Source: Roseovarius sp. SCSIO 43702
Lineage (GTDB): Bacteria > Pseudomonadota > Alphaproteobacteria > Rhodobacterales > Rhodobacteraceae
NCBI RefSeq assembly: GCF_019599045.1
Contig: NZ_CP080623.1
Location: forward strand, 1,076,501 to 1,140,500
Direction of reading: 5' to 3'
DNA: 64,000 nt
In this document: piece by piece, positions 8,193 to 16,647 of the stretch
Numbering within the stretch: the stretch's first letter is position 1
Layout of the letters: every line of letters begins with the position of its first letter
Notes under the pieces: generated by a model
What the model was told of the DNA's origin: nothing
The model's input: only the letters and a program-made list of their open reading frames with translations
Database searches by the model: none
Position numbers and translations under genes: made by a program

Positions 8193-9878
8193 ATGAGCAA
8201 GGACAAGAGCGTTCTTCTGAAGATCGAAGACCTGCGCATCCAAGGGTATTCGGACGAGACCTGGGTCGACATCATCAAGGGTGTCGACCTCACGCTCCAC
8301 CGGGGCGAGGTGATGGGCCTGATCGGCGAATCCGGCGCGGGCAAGTCGACCATCGGCGCGGCGGCCATGGGTTATGCCCGTGACGGCACGCGGATCGTCG
8401 AGGGCTCGAAGATCGAGTTCGACGGCATGGAGCTGACCAACGCGTCGGAGGCCGACAAGCGGGGGCTGCGCGGATCGCGCATCGCCTACGTGGCGCAATC
8501 GGCGGCCGCGTCGTTCAACCCCGCGCACAAGATCATCGACCAGCACACGGAGGCGCCCCTGCAATACCGCATCAAGAAGCGGTTGGAGGCGCAGGAGGAC
8601 GCGATCGAGCTTTACCGCAAGCTGCGCCTGCCCAATCCCGAGGAGATCGGCTTCCGCTATCCGCACCAGGTGTCGGGCGGGCAGTTGCAGCGCGCGATGA
8701 CGGCGATGGCGATGTCCTGTCGACCCGACCTGATCATCTTCGACGAGCCGACCACCGCGCTCGACGTGACGACGCAGATCGAGGTCCTGGCCGCGATCCG
8801 CGACATCGTCGACGAGTTCAACACCGCCGCGCTTTACATCACGCACGACCTGGCCGTCGTGGCGCAGATGGCTGATACCATCAAGGTCTTGCTGAAAGGT
8901 GAAGAGGTCGAGCAGGCGCCGACCGAGCAGATGCTGAGCAACCCAAAGGAGGACTACACCAAGTCGCTCTGGGCCGTGCGCAGCTTCAAGAGCCCGCAGC
9001 GCCACCGCAAGGAGGGGGCGACGCCGCTCATCTCGGTGCAGAATGTCGATGCGTCCTATACCGGCGGCGAGAAGGTTCTCGACGATGTCTCCTTCGACAT
9101 CCACGAGGGCATGACCGTGGCCGTGGTGGGTGAATCCGGCTCGGGCAAATCGACGACGGCGCGCGTCATCACGGGCCTCCTGCCACCGTCGAACGGGCAG
9201 GTTCTCTGCAAGGGGGAGCCCTTCCCGCCAAGCTACAAGCAGCGCACGCGCGAACAGCTCAGGCAGTGCCAGATGATCTACCAGATGGCCGATACCGCGT
9301 TGAATCCGAAGGTGAAAATCAGCGAGATCATCGGCAGGCCGGCGGCGTTCTACTCGGGGCTCAAGGGGGCCGCGCTCAAGAACCGGGTGGATGAACTTCT
9401 CGACCTGATCGAGCTTGATCCGTCGCAATACTACAACCGCTATCCGCCCGAGCTTTCGGGGGGGCAGAAGCAGCGCATCGGGATCGCGCGGGCGCTGGCC
9501 GCCGAGCCCACCTTCATCGTCTGCGACGAGGTGACGTCGGCGCTCGACCAGCTTGTCGCGGAGGGGATCCTGCGGCTTCTGGACCGGCTTCAGAACGAGC
9601 TGAACCTCGCCTACATGTTCATCACCCACGACCTCGCCACCGTGCGGGCGATCGCGGATGAAGTGGTGGTCATGCAGAACGGGAAGGTGATCGAACAGGG
9701 CCCGAAGGACGAGATGTTCACGCCGCCGCACCATCCCTATACCGACCTGCTGCTGAGTTCGGTGCCGGAGATGGACCCCAACTGGCTCACCACCCTGCTC
9801 GAGGAGCGGGGCGGTATCGAGAACGTGGGCGACGCGGCCATGGCCGATATCGATCCGGAGGACGACAAGGTCCATTGA
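8193..9878 (+). CDS. ABC transporter ATP-binding protein, two fused nucleotide-binding domains (DppD-DppF type)
   Basis: This 561-residue cytoplasmic ATPase has two complete ABC modules. Domain 1 has Walker A GESGAGKS (residues 45-52), signature VSGGQLQR and Walker B LIIFDEPT. Domain 2 has Walker A GESGSGKS, signature LSGGQKQR and Walker B FIVCDEVTSALD. It powers import through the two upstream permeases. All catalytic motifs look intact. A strong terminator follows, so this is the last gene of the transporter operon. Confidence 0.94.
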   Translation: MSKDKSVLLKIEDLRIQGYSDETWVDIIKGVDLTLHRGEVMGLIGESGAGKSTIGAAAMGYARDGTRIVEGSKIEFDGMELTNASEADKRGLRGSRIAYVAQSAAASFNPAHKIIDQHTEAPLQYRIKKRLEAQEDAIELYRKLRLPNPEEIGFRYPHQVSGGQLQRAMTAMAMSCRPDLIIFDEPTTALDVTTQIEVLAAIRDIVDEFNTAALYITHDLAVVAQMADTIKVLLKGEEVEQAPTEQMLSNPKEDYTKSLWAVRSFKSPQRHRKEGATPLISVQNVDASYTGGEKVLDDVSFDIHEGMTVAVVGESGSGKSTTARVITGLLPPSNGQVLCKGEPFPPSYKQRTREQLRQCQMIYQMADTALNPKVKISEIIGRPAAFYSGLKGAALKNRVDELLDLIELDPSQYYNRYPPELSGGQKQRIGIARALAAEPTFIVCDEVTSALDQLVAEGILRLLDRLQNELNLAYMFITHDLATVRAIADEVVVMQNGKVIEQGPKDEMFTPPHHPYTDLLLSSVPEMDPNWLTTLLEERGGIENVGDAAMADIDPEDDKVH

Positions 9879-9895
9879 GGCCCGGGAAAAACGAG

Positions 9896-9930
9896 AAAAG
9901 GGCGCCGCAGCGGGCGCCCTTTTCCTTTTC
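9896..9930. terminator. Rho-independent terminator, likely bidirectional
   Basis: AAAAGGGCGCC (9896-9906) and GGCGCCCTTTT (9913-9923) form a perfect 11-base stem with a 6-base loop and a T-rich tail. The matching A-run on the left lets it serve the converging minus-strand small gene as well. It closes the peptide transporter operon. Confidence 0.85.
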
Positions 9931-9949
9931 AACTCAACGTGTTGTCCGG

Positions 9950-10069
9950 TCAGGTGATGGCCATCGCCGACAGGACAAGTGTGGCCACGATGGCCCCATA
10001 CACAATCACGACAGCTTGCCACGTGGCGCTGTGCATACGCAGTTCTCGGTTCAGTTCATCGCGTGTCAT
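9950..10069 (-). CDS. Small membrane protein, 39 residues, tandem copy 1
   Basis: The minus strand encodes a 39-residue peptide starting MTRDELNRELRMHSATW, then about 20 hydrophobic residues ending in LVLSAMAIT. A purine-rich GGGAG site lies 6 bases before the ATG. The layout is a short charged N-terminus followed by one membrane helix. The second copy at 10202-10321 has the same length and an identical first 17 residues, with changes mostly inside the hydrophobic half. That pattern argues for selection on the protein. I do not recognise the family. Confidence 0.7.
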   Translation of the reverse strand: MTRDELNRELRMHSATWQAVVIVYGAIVATLVLSAMAIT

Positions 10070-10201
10070 GGCGATCTCCCTCAAAGCGGGTGCCCCTTGG
10101 GGTGTGGATAAAAAAGCGACGCGCAGGGGCTTGCCCTGGGCATCGCTCCGCGGCGGATTGTGCTGAAAGGATTTATCCCTTCAAATCAATGGCTTGTATC
10201 G

Positions 10202-10321
10202 TCAGACGATGGCCATTGCCGAGAAGACCAGTGCCCCGACCATGGTGGCATAAACCACCAGGACGGCCGGCCAGGTGGCACTGTGCATGCGAAGTTCGCG
10301 GTTCAGTTCGTCGCGCGTCAT
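10202..10321 (-). CDS. Small membrane protein, 39 residues, tandem copy 2
   Basis: This is the paralogue of the 9950-10069 gene. It starts with the same MTRDELNRELRMHSATW and ends in a helix with VGALVFSAMAIV. A perfect AGGAGG site lies 6 bases before the ATG. A longer in-frame extension upstream exists but lacks a ribosome site and is not conserved in copy 1. The 132-base gap to copy 1 contains a short AT-rich hairpin (about 10167-10182). The charged amphipathic head plus one membrane helix suggests a small integral membrane protein, perhaps a subunit or stress peptide. Function unknown. Confidence 0.72.
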   Translation of the reverse strand: MTRDELNRELRMHSATWPAVLVVYATMVGALVFSAMAIV

Positions 10322-10785
10322 GTGTGCCTCCTGCATTCTGGAGCTACGGGTCGAGCGAGGCGGTCGGGCGCCTCTGACCCCCACATAGTCGATAAATCCT
10401 AATACGCAATTAAAATCGGGCAGAAAATGCATGCGCCATTCGCATGGCAGTCAAACCTTTTGTGCATGTCGCGTTTTTGTCACATTTTTCCTTGTTTTCA
10501 TTGGAAAAAATCCGGCCGACCAAGACTCTCGGGCAGTTGCGCCGACGCCACTCACGACGCCGCGATCGCGGTCATCTCCGCGCCGTGAGCGGAATTCGCC
10601 AAAAGTTAACGGGCCGAACCCCACGTCGGTATCCGTGTCGGTATCCACGTCGGTATCGCGTCGGTGGAGGGTGATTCGGGGAAGTTGTGAATGCTGCGCG
10701 CGCAACCCGCGCCAGCCGCTTGATCGAGACGGGGCGGCGGGATAGAGCGGACGGGCCGCGAAGCTGCGACGGGGGCGGGCGAGAG
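10322..10785. other. 464-base intergenic region between small-protein gene and GMC oxidoreductase
   Basis: This is the longest gap in the window. The left part (about 10380-10520) is AT-rich for this genome and must hold the minus-strand promoter of the small membrane protein gene. The right part carries the dispersed repeat at 10602-10701. The open frame upstream of the oxidoreductase start (from 10687) is read from the repeat and shows no protein conservation, so I see no further gene here. Confidence 0.6.
10602..10701. repeat. Dispersed repeat, copy 1, with 12-base tandem core
   Basis: About 100 bases match 55583-55682 in the same orientation, with roughly 80-85% identity by eye. The core has consecutive 12-base units of the form ACGTCGGTATCC (10623-10634, 10635-10646, 10647-10658), then a partial unit CGTCGGTG. 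The conserved left flank contains GTTAACG and CCGAACCCC. The right flank ends in a GTGAA...GCGCGCG segment just before the oxidoreductase gene. Read on the minus strand, the core gives alternating D-T-D residues and TDVGFGPLTF in both copies. Role unknown. Confidence 0.8.
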
Positions 10786-12423
10786 ATGATCGGGGACACC
10801 CGCGAGTTCGATTTCATCGTCATCGGCGCGGGATCGGCCGGCGCGGTGCTGGCAGACCGGCTCAGCGCCGATGGGCGGCACCGGGTCCTGGTGCTCGAGG
10901 CGGGGGGGCGCGACCTGCACCCCTGGGTGCGGATGCCCATCGGCTACGGCAAGGCCTATTACCATCCGCGGCTCAACTGGAAGTTCACGACCGAGCCCGT
11001 CGAGGGGCTTGGCGGGCGCAGGAGCTACTGGCCGCGTGGCAAGGTGATCGGCGGCTCGAGCGCGATCAACGCGATGGTCTGGGCGCGGGGACACCCGGAG
11101 GATTTCGACGACTGGGCCGAGATGGCGGATGCGCCGGGCTGGGGGTGGCCCGAGGTGGCGAAGACCTATCGCCGTATCGAGGACTGGCAGGGGGACCCCG
11201 ACCAGATCAGGGGGCAGGGGGGCAAGCTCACGGTCGAGCGGATCGAGGACCGGATGCATCCGCTGTGCCACACCTACCTGAAAGCGGCGCAAGAGGCCGG
11301 GATCCCGTTCAATCCCGATTACAACGGCGCCGAGATGACGGGGGCGTCGATCTACCAGATCTCGACGCGGCGGGGGGTGCGGGCCTCGACCGCCGCGGCC
11401 TACCTGCGGCCCGCGCTGCGTCGCGCGAACCTCCGGCTCGAGACCCATGCGCATGTGACGCGGGTGATCTTCGAGGGGCGCCGTGCGGTCGGCGTGGCCT
11501 ACAGGCGCGGCGGGCGGGAGCGGATCGCGCGGGCGCGGGGCGAGGTTATCCTGTCGGCGGGCGCGGTGATGAGCCCCGCGATCCTGCAACTGTCGGGCGT
11601 GGGGGCGGGGGCCGCGTTGCAGGCGCTCGGCCTCGACGTGGTGCAGGACGCCCCACGCGTGGGCCGGCATCTCCAGGATCATCTTGGCGCCGACCTGCTT
11701 TTCCGCTGCACGCCGCCCACGCTCAACCAGGAACTCGGCCCGTGGTGGGGCAAGCTGCGCGCCGGGCTGCGCTACGGGCTGACCCGGGGCGGGCCGCTTG
11801 GTCTCAGCGTGAACCAGGGGGGCGGGTTCGTGCGGCTGCGGCCGGGCGCGGGGCGACCCGATCTGCAGCTCTATTTCTCGCCGGTGAGCTACACGCGCGC
11901 GCCCGCGGGCAAGCGTCCGCTCATGTCACCCGATCCGTTTCCGGGGTTTCTCATGGGGATGAACCCCTGCCGCCCGACGAGCGAGGGGCACCTGGGCATC
12001 ACGTCACCGGATCCGATGACGCCGCCCGCGATCCATCCCGATTACCTCGCCACCGCCGAGGATCGCGAGATGATGGTGGCCGGGCTGCAACTGGTGCGGC
12101 GGATCGCGGCGCAGCCGGCGATGGCGGGGATCATCGAGGAAGAGATCGCGCCGGGCGCGGGCGTGGAGGGCGACGCCGCGCTGCTCGACTATGCGCGGCG
12201 GACGGCGTGGACCGTGTTTCATCCCTGCGGCACCTGCCGGATGGGGCGCGATGCCGATGCCGCCGTGGTCGACCCGCGCCTGCGGGTGCACGGGCTCGAT
12301 GGGCTGCGCGTGGCGGATGCGTCGATCTTCCCGGTGATCCCCTCGGGCAACACCAATGCCCCCGCGATCATGGTGGGCGAGATGGCGGCCGAGATGGTGC
12401 TGGAAGATGCGCGCGGACGGTGA
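10786..12423 (+). CDS. GMC-family FAD-dependent oxidoreductase (choline dehydrogenase-like)
   Basis: The product has 545 residues when started at 10786. An in-frame start at 10687 would add 33 residues encoded by the dispersed repeat, so I reject it. The FAD-binding Rossmann motif GAGSAG lies at residues 14-19. The GMC signature around [19 protein letters not shown] is present, as are the C-terminal [10 protein letters not shown] histidine region and [10 protein letters not shown] with the catalytic asparagine. The family oxidises primary alcohols such as choline. Its position directly before the phosphonate genes suggests a role with an aminophosphonate or choline-like substrate, but the substrate is not shown. 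Confidence 0.88.
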   Translation: MIGDTREFDFIVIGAGSAGAVLADRLSADGRHRVLVLEAGGRDLHPWVRMPIGYGKAYYHPRLNWKFTTEPVEGLGGRRSYWPRGKVIGGSSAINAMVWARGHPEDFDDWAEMADAPGWGWPEVAKTYRRIEDWQGDPDQIRGQGGKLTVERIEDRMHPLCHTYLKAAQEAGIPFNPDYNGAEMTGASIYQISTRRGVRASTAAAYLRPALRRANLRLETHAHVTRVIFEGRRAVGVAYRRGGRERIARARGEVILSAGAVMSPAILQLSGVGAGAALQALGLDVVQDAPRVGRHLQDHLGADLLFRCTPPTLNQELGPWWGKLRAGLRYGLTRGGPLGLSVNQGGGFVRLRPGAGRPDLQLYFSPVSYTRAPAGKRPLMSPDPFPGFLMGMNPCRPTSEGHLGITSPDPMTPPAIHPDYLATAEDREMMVAGLQLVRRIAAQPAMAGIIEEEIAPGAGVEGDAALLDYARRTAWTVFHPCGTCRMGRDADAAVVDPRLRVHGLDGLRVADASIFPVIPSGNTNAPAIMVGEMAAEMVLEDARGR

Positions 12424-12475
12424 GGAGAGCCTTGCGCGTTTTCCCATGATCGGCGGGGGTAGCATAGGTTGTGCC

Positions 12476-12487
12476 GATAATCTTATC
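12476..12487. promoter_or_regulatory. AT-rich palindrome in the presumed phnW promoter region
   Basis: GATAA (12476-12480) and TTATC (12483-12487) form a small palindrome in an AT-rich patch (12474-12510) that stands out in this GC-rich genome. It lies about 70-80 bases before the phnW start. It is a plausible promoter or operator for the phosphonate operon; no known factor is assigned. Confidence 0.35.
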
Positions 12488-12557
12488 AGAATTAGATATT
12501 TCACTTATGAGCGGCAATGGGTCACTCAGGGGATCAGATTTGCGGAAAGGAGCCGCC

Positions 12558-13733
12558 ATGACCAGGATCGCCGCGCCCGAACTGGGTGAGCCCTATCTTC
12601 TGACGCCGGGGCCGCTGACCACGGCCCGTTCCACCAAGGCGGCGATGCTGCGCGACTGGGGGAGTTGGGACGGCGATTTCCGTGCCATGACCCGCGAGAT
12701 GCGCGACCGGCTCGTCGCGATGCTGGGCGAGGGGTCGGAGGCCTATGACTGCGTGCCGGTGCAGGGGTCGGGATCCTATTGCGTCGAGGCGATGCTGGGC
12801 TCTTTCGTGCCGCGCGACGGCAAGGTGCTGGTGCTGGCGAACGGCGCCTACGGGTTGCGCGCGGCGCAGACGATGGAATACCTGGGCCGCGCATTTCACC
12901 TTCTGGACAAGGGCGATTACCTGCCGCCGCGAGGTGACGAGGTGGCGCGGATCCTCGCCGAGGATCCGGCCATCACGCATGTTCTGGCCATCCATTGCGA
13001 GACCTCGTCGGGCATCCTGAACCCGGTGGCCGAGATCGCGGAGGCCACGCAGGCGGCGGGCCGCAAGCTTCTCATCGACAGCATGTCGGCCTTCGGGGCG
13101 CTCGATCTCTGTCCTGCCGAGATCGAGTTCGAGGCGATGGTGAGCAGTGCCAACAAGTGCATCGAGGGTGTGCCCGGCTTCGGCTTCGCGCTGGCCAGGA
13201 CCGACGCGCTCGAGGCGGCGAAGGGGGTGAGCCATTCGCTGAGCCTCGACGTGCATGCGCAATGGGCGCATATGGAAAAGACCGGGCAATGGCGCTTCAC
13301 CCCGCCCACGCATGTGGTGGCGGCCTTTCTCGAGGCGCTGCGGCTGCACGAGGCGGAGGGCGGCGTCGCGGGACGCGGCGCGCGCTACACGCGCAATCGC
13401 GACGTGATGGTCGAGGGGATGCGCGGCCTCGGCTTCGAGACGCTCTTGGCCGAGCGGTGGCTGAGCCCGATCATCGTCACCTTCTTCTGCCCGGCCGATC
13501 CGGCGTTCGAGTTTGCCCGCTTCTACGACCTGATGAAGGAGAAGGGGTTCATCATCTATCCCGGCAAGCTTACGGTCGTGGACAGTTTCCGCGTGGGCTG
13601 CATCGGGCAGATGGACGAGCACGTGATGCGCAACGTGGTGCGCGCGGCGCGGGACGCATTGTCGGAGATGGGCGTCGCAAACGCCGCGCCGCCGCAAGCC
13701 GCATTGGAAGAACGCGCCAAGCTGGCCGCGTGA
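12558..13733 (+). CDS. phnW: 2-aminoethylphosphonate--pyruvate transaminase
   Basis: This 391-residue PLP enzyme is of aminotransferase class V. It moves the amino group of 2-aminoethylphosphonate to pyruvate, giving phosphonoacetaldehyde and alanine. Family marks are LLTPGPLTT near the start, the substrate region VQGSGSYCVEAM, the PLP aspartate segment LIDSMSAFGA and the lysine in SSANKCIEGVPGF. The start at 12558 has AAAGGAG at a good distance; upstream in-frame starts lack one. The C-terminus is slightly longer than usual. The next genes, phnA and phnY, consume the product. Confidence 0.92.
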   Translation: MTRIAAPELGEPYLLTPGPLTTARSTKAAMLRDWGSWDGDFRAMTREMRDRLVAMLGEGSEAYDCVPVQGSGSYCVEAMLGSFVPRDGKVLVLANGAYGLRAAQTMEYLGRAFHLLDKGDYLPPRGDEVARILAEDPAITHVLAIHCETSSGILNPVAEIAEATQAAGRKLLIDSMSAFGALDLCPAEIEFEAMVSSANKCIEGVPGFGFALARTDALEAAKGVSHSLSLDVHAQWAHMEKTGQWRFTPPTHVVAAFLEALRLHEAEGGVAGRGARYTRNRDVMVEGMRGLGFETLLAERWLSPIIVTFFCPADPAFEFARFYDLMKEKGFIIYPGKLTVVDSFRVGCIGQMDEHVMRNVVRAARDALSEMGVANAAPPQAALEERAKLAA

Positions 13734-13749
13734 AAAGGAGAATGAAAGC

Positions 13750-15009
13750 ATGACTATCGACGCGCCCGTCGAGGCGAACGAGCGGATCTATCCCGAGCCC
13801 AGGGTCACGGCCATCGCCATCTGCCTTGACGGCTGCGAGCCTGCCTACCTGGACGCGGCGATCGCGGACGGGCTGATGCCGACCCTGAAACGGATGCGCG
13901 AGGAGGGGACCGACCGCATGGCGCATTCGGTGATCCCGTCCTTCACCAATCCCAACAACCTCAGCATCGCGACGGGGCGGCCGCCCAGCGTTCACGGGAT
14001 CTGCGGCAATTACCTGATCGACCCCGAGACGGGCGAGGAGGTGATGATGAACGACGTGCGGTTCCTGCGGGCGCCGACGATCTTCAAGCAGTTCTACGAC
14101 GCGGGCGCGAAGGTGGCCGTGGTGACCGCGAAGGACAAGCTGCGCGCGCTTCTGGGGGCGGGGCTTCGCTTCGATGACGGGCGGGCGAAGTGTTTCTCGG
14201 CCGAGAAGGCCGACAGCACGACGCAGGCCGAGCACGGGCAGGAGAAGGCGAGCGAATGGCTTGGCATGGCGCAGCCGGAAGTCTATTCCGCCGAACTGTC
14301 GGAATTCGTCTTCGCCGCGGGCGTCAAGCTTTTGCGCGAGTGGAAGCCGGACGTGATGTACCTGACCACGACCGACTACATCCAGCACAAGTTCGCGCCG
14401 GAAGAGCCGCAGGCGAAGGCGTTCTACGAGATGTTCGACCGCTACCTCGCGCAGCTTGACGAGATGGGGGCGGCGATCGTCGTGACCGCGGATCACGGGA
14501 TGAAGCCCAAGCATCACGCGGATGGAAGCCCCAACGTGATCTACGTGCAGGAGTTGATGGACGAGTGGCTGGGCGCGGGCAAGGCGCGGGTGATCCTGCC
14601 GATCACCGACCCTTACGTGGTCCATCACGGTGCGCTGGGATCCTTCGCGACGGCCTACCTGCCGGAGGGGGCCGACCGGGAGGAGATCATCGAGAAGCTG
14701 CGGGCGCGCGAGGAGTTGATCCTCGTTGTGGACAAGGAGACCGCGATGTCGAGATTCGACCTGCCGGGGGACCGGATCGGGGATATCGTGATGATCTCGG
14801 GCGAGAATGTCTGCATCGGGACGAGCGAGGACCGGCACGACCTGGCCGCCTTGAAGGAACCGCTGAGGTCGCACGGGGGGCTGACCGAGCAGGAGGTGCC
14901 GTTCATCGTGAACCGCCGGATCGACCTGCCCGATGCGCCCGAGCTGCGCAATTTCGACGCGTTCTTCTTTGCCACGACAGCGGCGGCGAAGGAGGCGGCG
15001 GACGCGTGA
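13750..15009 (+). CDS. phnA: Phosphonoacetate hydrolase
   Basis: This 419-residue member of the alkaline phosphatase superfamily hydrolyses phosphonoacetate to acetate and phosphate. Visible metal and nucleophile sites are LDGCE (Asp27), SFTNPNN with the nucleophilic threonine (Thr66), [20 protein letters not shown] and [19 protein letters not shown] lies before the start, 16 bases after phnW. Together with phnW and phnY it makes the complete AEP-to-acetate route, which does not need C-P lyase. Confidence 0.93.
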   Translation: MTIDAPVEANERIYPEPRVTAIAICLDGCEPAYLDAAIADGLMPTLKRMREEGTDRMAHSVIPSFTNPNNLSIATGRPPSVHGICGNYLIDPETGEEVMMNDVRFLRAPTIFKQFYDAGAKVAVVTAKDKLRALLGAGLRFDDGRAKCFSAEKADSTTQAEHGQEKASEWLGMAQPEVYSAELSEFVFAAGVKLLREWKPDVMYLTTTDYIQHKFAPEEPQAKAFYEMFDRYLAQLDEMGAAIVVTADHGMKPKHHADGSPNVIYVQELMDEWLGAGKARVILPITDPYVVHHGALGSFATAYLPEGADREEIIEKLRAREELILVVDKETAMSRFDLPGDRIGDIVMISGENVCIGTSEDRHDLAALKEPLRSHGGLTEQEVPFIVNRRIDLPDAPELRNFDAFFFATTAAAKEAADA

Positions 15010-15020
15010 GCGGATCGCGA

Positions 15021-15112
15021 GGCCCCGGATCAAGCCCGGGGCAGGCTCCCGGATCACGTCCGGGGCAGGCTCCCGGATCAGGGTCGGGGAAATCCCCGGA
15101 CCGAGGCCGGGG
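15021..15112. repeat. Array of four short hairpin repeats between phnA and phnY
   Basis: Four successive units each begin with CCCGGA and end in CGGGG: 15023-15041, 15047-15065, about 15072-15090 and 15094-15112. Each can fold as a short GC hairpin, and neighbouring units share the spacer GCAGGCT. This resembles the palindromic extragenic repeats common in alphaproteobacteria. Lying in an operon gap of 145 bases, it may affect mRNA stability or expression of the downstream genes. Confidence 0.75.
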
Positions 15113-15154
15113 CGATTGGATGCAAGGGGCGGGTCGATCCGCCGGGGAGGTGAG

Positions 15155-16612
15155 ATGAACAAGATGACCGGCACCGAGATCCGCCGCGAGGGCATGCGCA
15201 TCGGGGGCGAGGTGGTGCATACCGAGGCCGTGATCGAGGTGCGTTATCCCTACACCGACGAGGTGGTGGGCACGGTCCCCGCGGGCGATGCAAGCCATGC
15301 GCGGAAAGCCTTCGAGATCGCGGCCGGTTACACGCCGAAGCTCACGCGATACGAGCGGGCGACGATCCTGCGCCGCGCGGGCGAACTCATCGGGGAGCGG
15401 CGCGACGAGCTGGCCAAGTGGCTGACGCTGGAGCTGGGTATCTGTCACCAGCACGCGATCTACGAGACGAAGCGTGCGCAGGATGTCTATGACTTCGCAG
15501 CCGCGCAGGCGTTGAAGGATGACGGCGAGATATTCTCCTGCGACCTCACCCATAACGGCAAGGCGCGCAAGATCTACACGATGCGCGAGCCGGTGCGCGC
15601 GATCAGCGCGATCACGCCCTTCAACCATCCGCTCAACATGGTAAGCCACAAGATCGCGCCGTCGATCGCCACCAACAATTGCATGGTCTGCAAGCCCACG
15701 GAACTCACGCCGCTCACCTGTATCGCGCTTGCGGATATCCTCTACGAGGCGGGGCTTCCGCCCGAGATGTTCCAGGTGGTCACGGGCTGGCCCGGCGATA
15801 TCGGTGACGAGATGATCACCAACGACCATATCGACGTCATCACCTTCACCGGCGGCGTTCCGGTGGGCAAGATGATCGCCGCCAAGGCCGTCTACAAGCG
15901 CCAGGCGCTGGAACTGGGCGGGAACGATCCGCTGATCGTCTGCAACGACCTGGGCGAGGCGGATCTCGAACGCGCGGCGGCCATCGCGGTGGCGGGGGCC
16001 ACGGGCAATTCGGGGCAGCGGTGCACCGCGATCAAGCGCATCCTCGTGCAGGAGAGCGTCGCGGATGCCTTCGTCCCGAAGGTCCTGGAGCACGCCAAGG
16101 CGATCCGCTTCGGCGATCCGCAGGATCCCGAGACCGAGCTGGGATGCGTGATCCACGCCGAGGCGGCCGAGCTGTTCGAGAAGCGGGTCTACATGGCCGA
16201 GAAACAGGGCGCGAAGGTGCTTTACGATCCCGGTCGCAAGGGCGCGCTTCTGCCGCCGATCGTGGTTGATCACGTGCCCCATGACAGCGAGCTGGTGATG
16301 GAGGAGACCTTCGGCCCGATCATCCCCATCGTGCGCGTGCCCGATGACGACGCCGAGGTGATGCGCATCTCGAACGGGACGGAATTCGGTTTGAGTTCGG
16401 GAGTTTGCACCAATGACCTCAACCGGGCGATCGCCTATATCAACGGGCTGGACGTGGGCACCTGCAACATCTGGGAGCAACCCGGATACCGCATCGAGAT
16501 GTCGCCCTTCGGCGGTATCAAGGACAGCGGCAACGGCGTGAAGGAAGGTGTCATCGAGGCGATGAAGTTCTTCACCAACGTGAAGACCTATTCGCTTCCC
16601 TGGCCGGGGTGA
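15155..16612 (+). CDS. phnY: Phosphonoacetaldehyde dehydrogenase
   Basis: This 485-residue NAD-dependent aldehyde dehydrogenase oxidises phosphonoacetaldehyde to phosphonoacetate. It shows the aldehyde dehydrogenase motifs ITPFNHPLN, the FTGG cofactor loop, the glutamate in ALELGGNDP and the catalytic cysteine in [11 protein letters not shown]. The start at 15155 follows GGGGAGG. The frame is open further upstream through the hairpin-repeat array, but that part is not protein-like. Length matches PhnY of Sinorhizobium. The stop is followed closely by the PLP enzyme gene. Confidence 0.92.
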   Translation: MNKMTGTEIRREGMRIGGEVVHTEAVIEVRYPYTDEVVGTVPAGDASHARKAFEIAAGYTPKLTRYERATILRRAGELIGERRDELAKWLTLELGICHQHAIYETKRAQDVYDFAAAQALKDDGEIFSCDLTHNGKARKIYTMREPVRAISAITPFNHPLNMVSHKIAPSIATNNCMVCKPTELTPLTCIALADILYEAGLPPEMFQVVTGWPGDIGDEMITNDHIDVITFTGGVPVGKMIAAKAVYKRQALELGGNDPLIVCNDLGEADLERAAAIAVAGATGNSGQRCTAIKRILVQESVADAFVPKVLEHAKAIRFGDPQDPETELGCVIHAEAAELFEKRVYMAEKQGAKVLYDPGRKGALLPPIVVDHVPHDSELVMEETFGPIIPIVRVPDDDAEVMRISNGTEFGLSSGVCTNDLNRAIAYINGLDVGTCNIWEQPGYRIEMSPFGGIKDSGNGVKEGVIEAMKFFTNVKTYSLPWPG

Positions 16613-16647
16613 GAGATTCCGCCTCCGGCGGGAGTATTTTGGGCAAG

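Noticed and set aside
10687..10785. Upstream extension of the GMC oxidoreductase frame
   Set aside because: It is encoded by the dispersed repeat, has no family similarity and lies before a normal start next to the FAD motif.
15010..15154. The phnA-phnY hairpin array as a CRISPR array
   Set aside because: Units are short, palindromic and imperfect, spacers are only a few bases and partly shared, and there are no cas genes.
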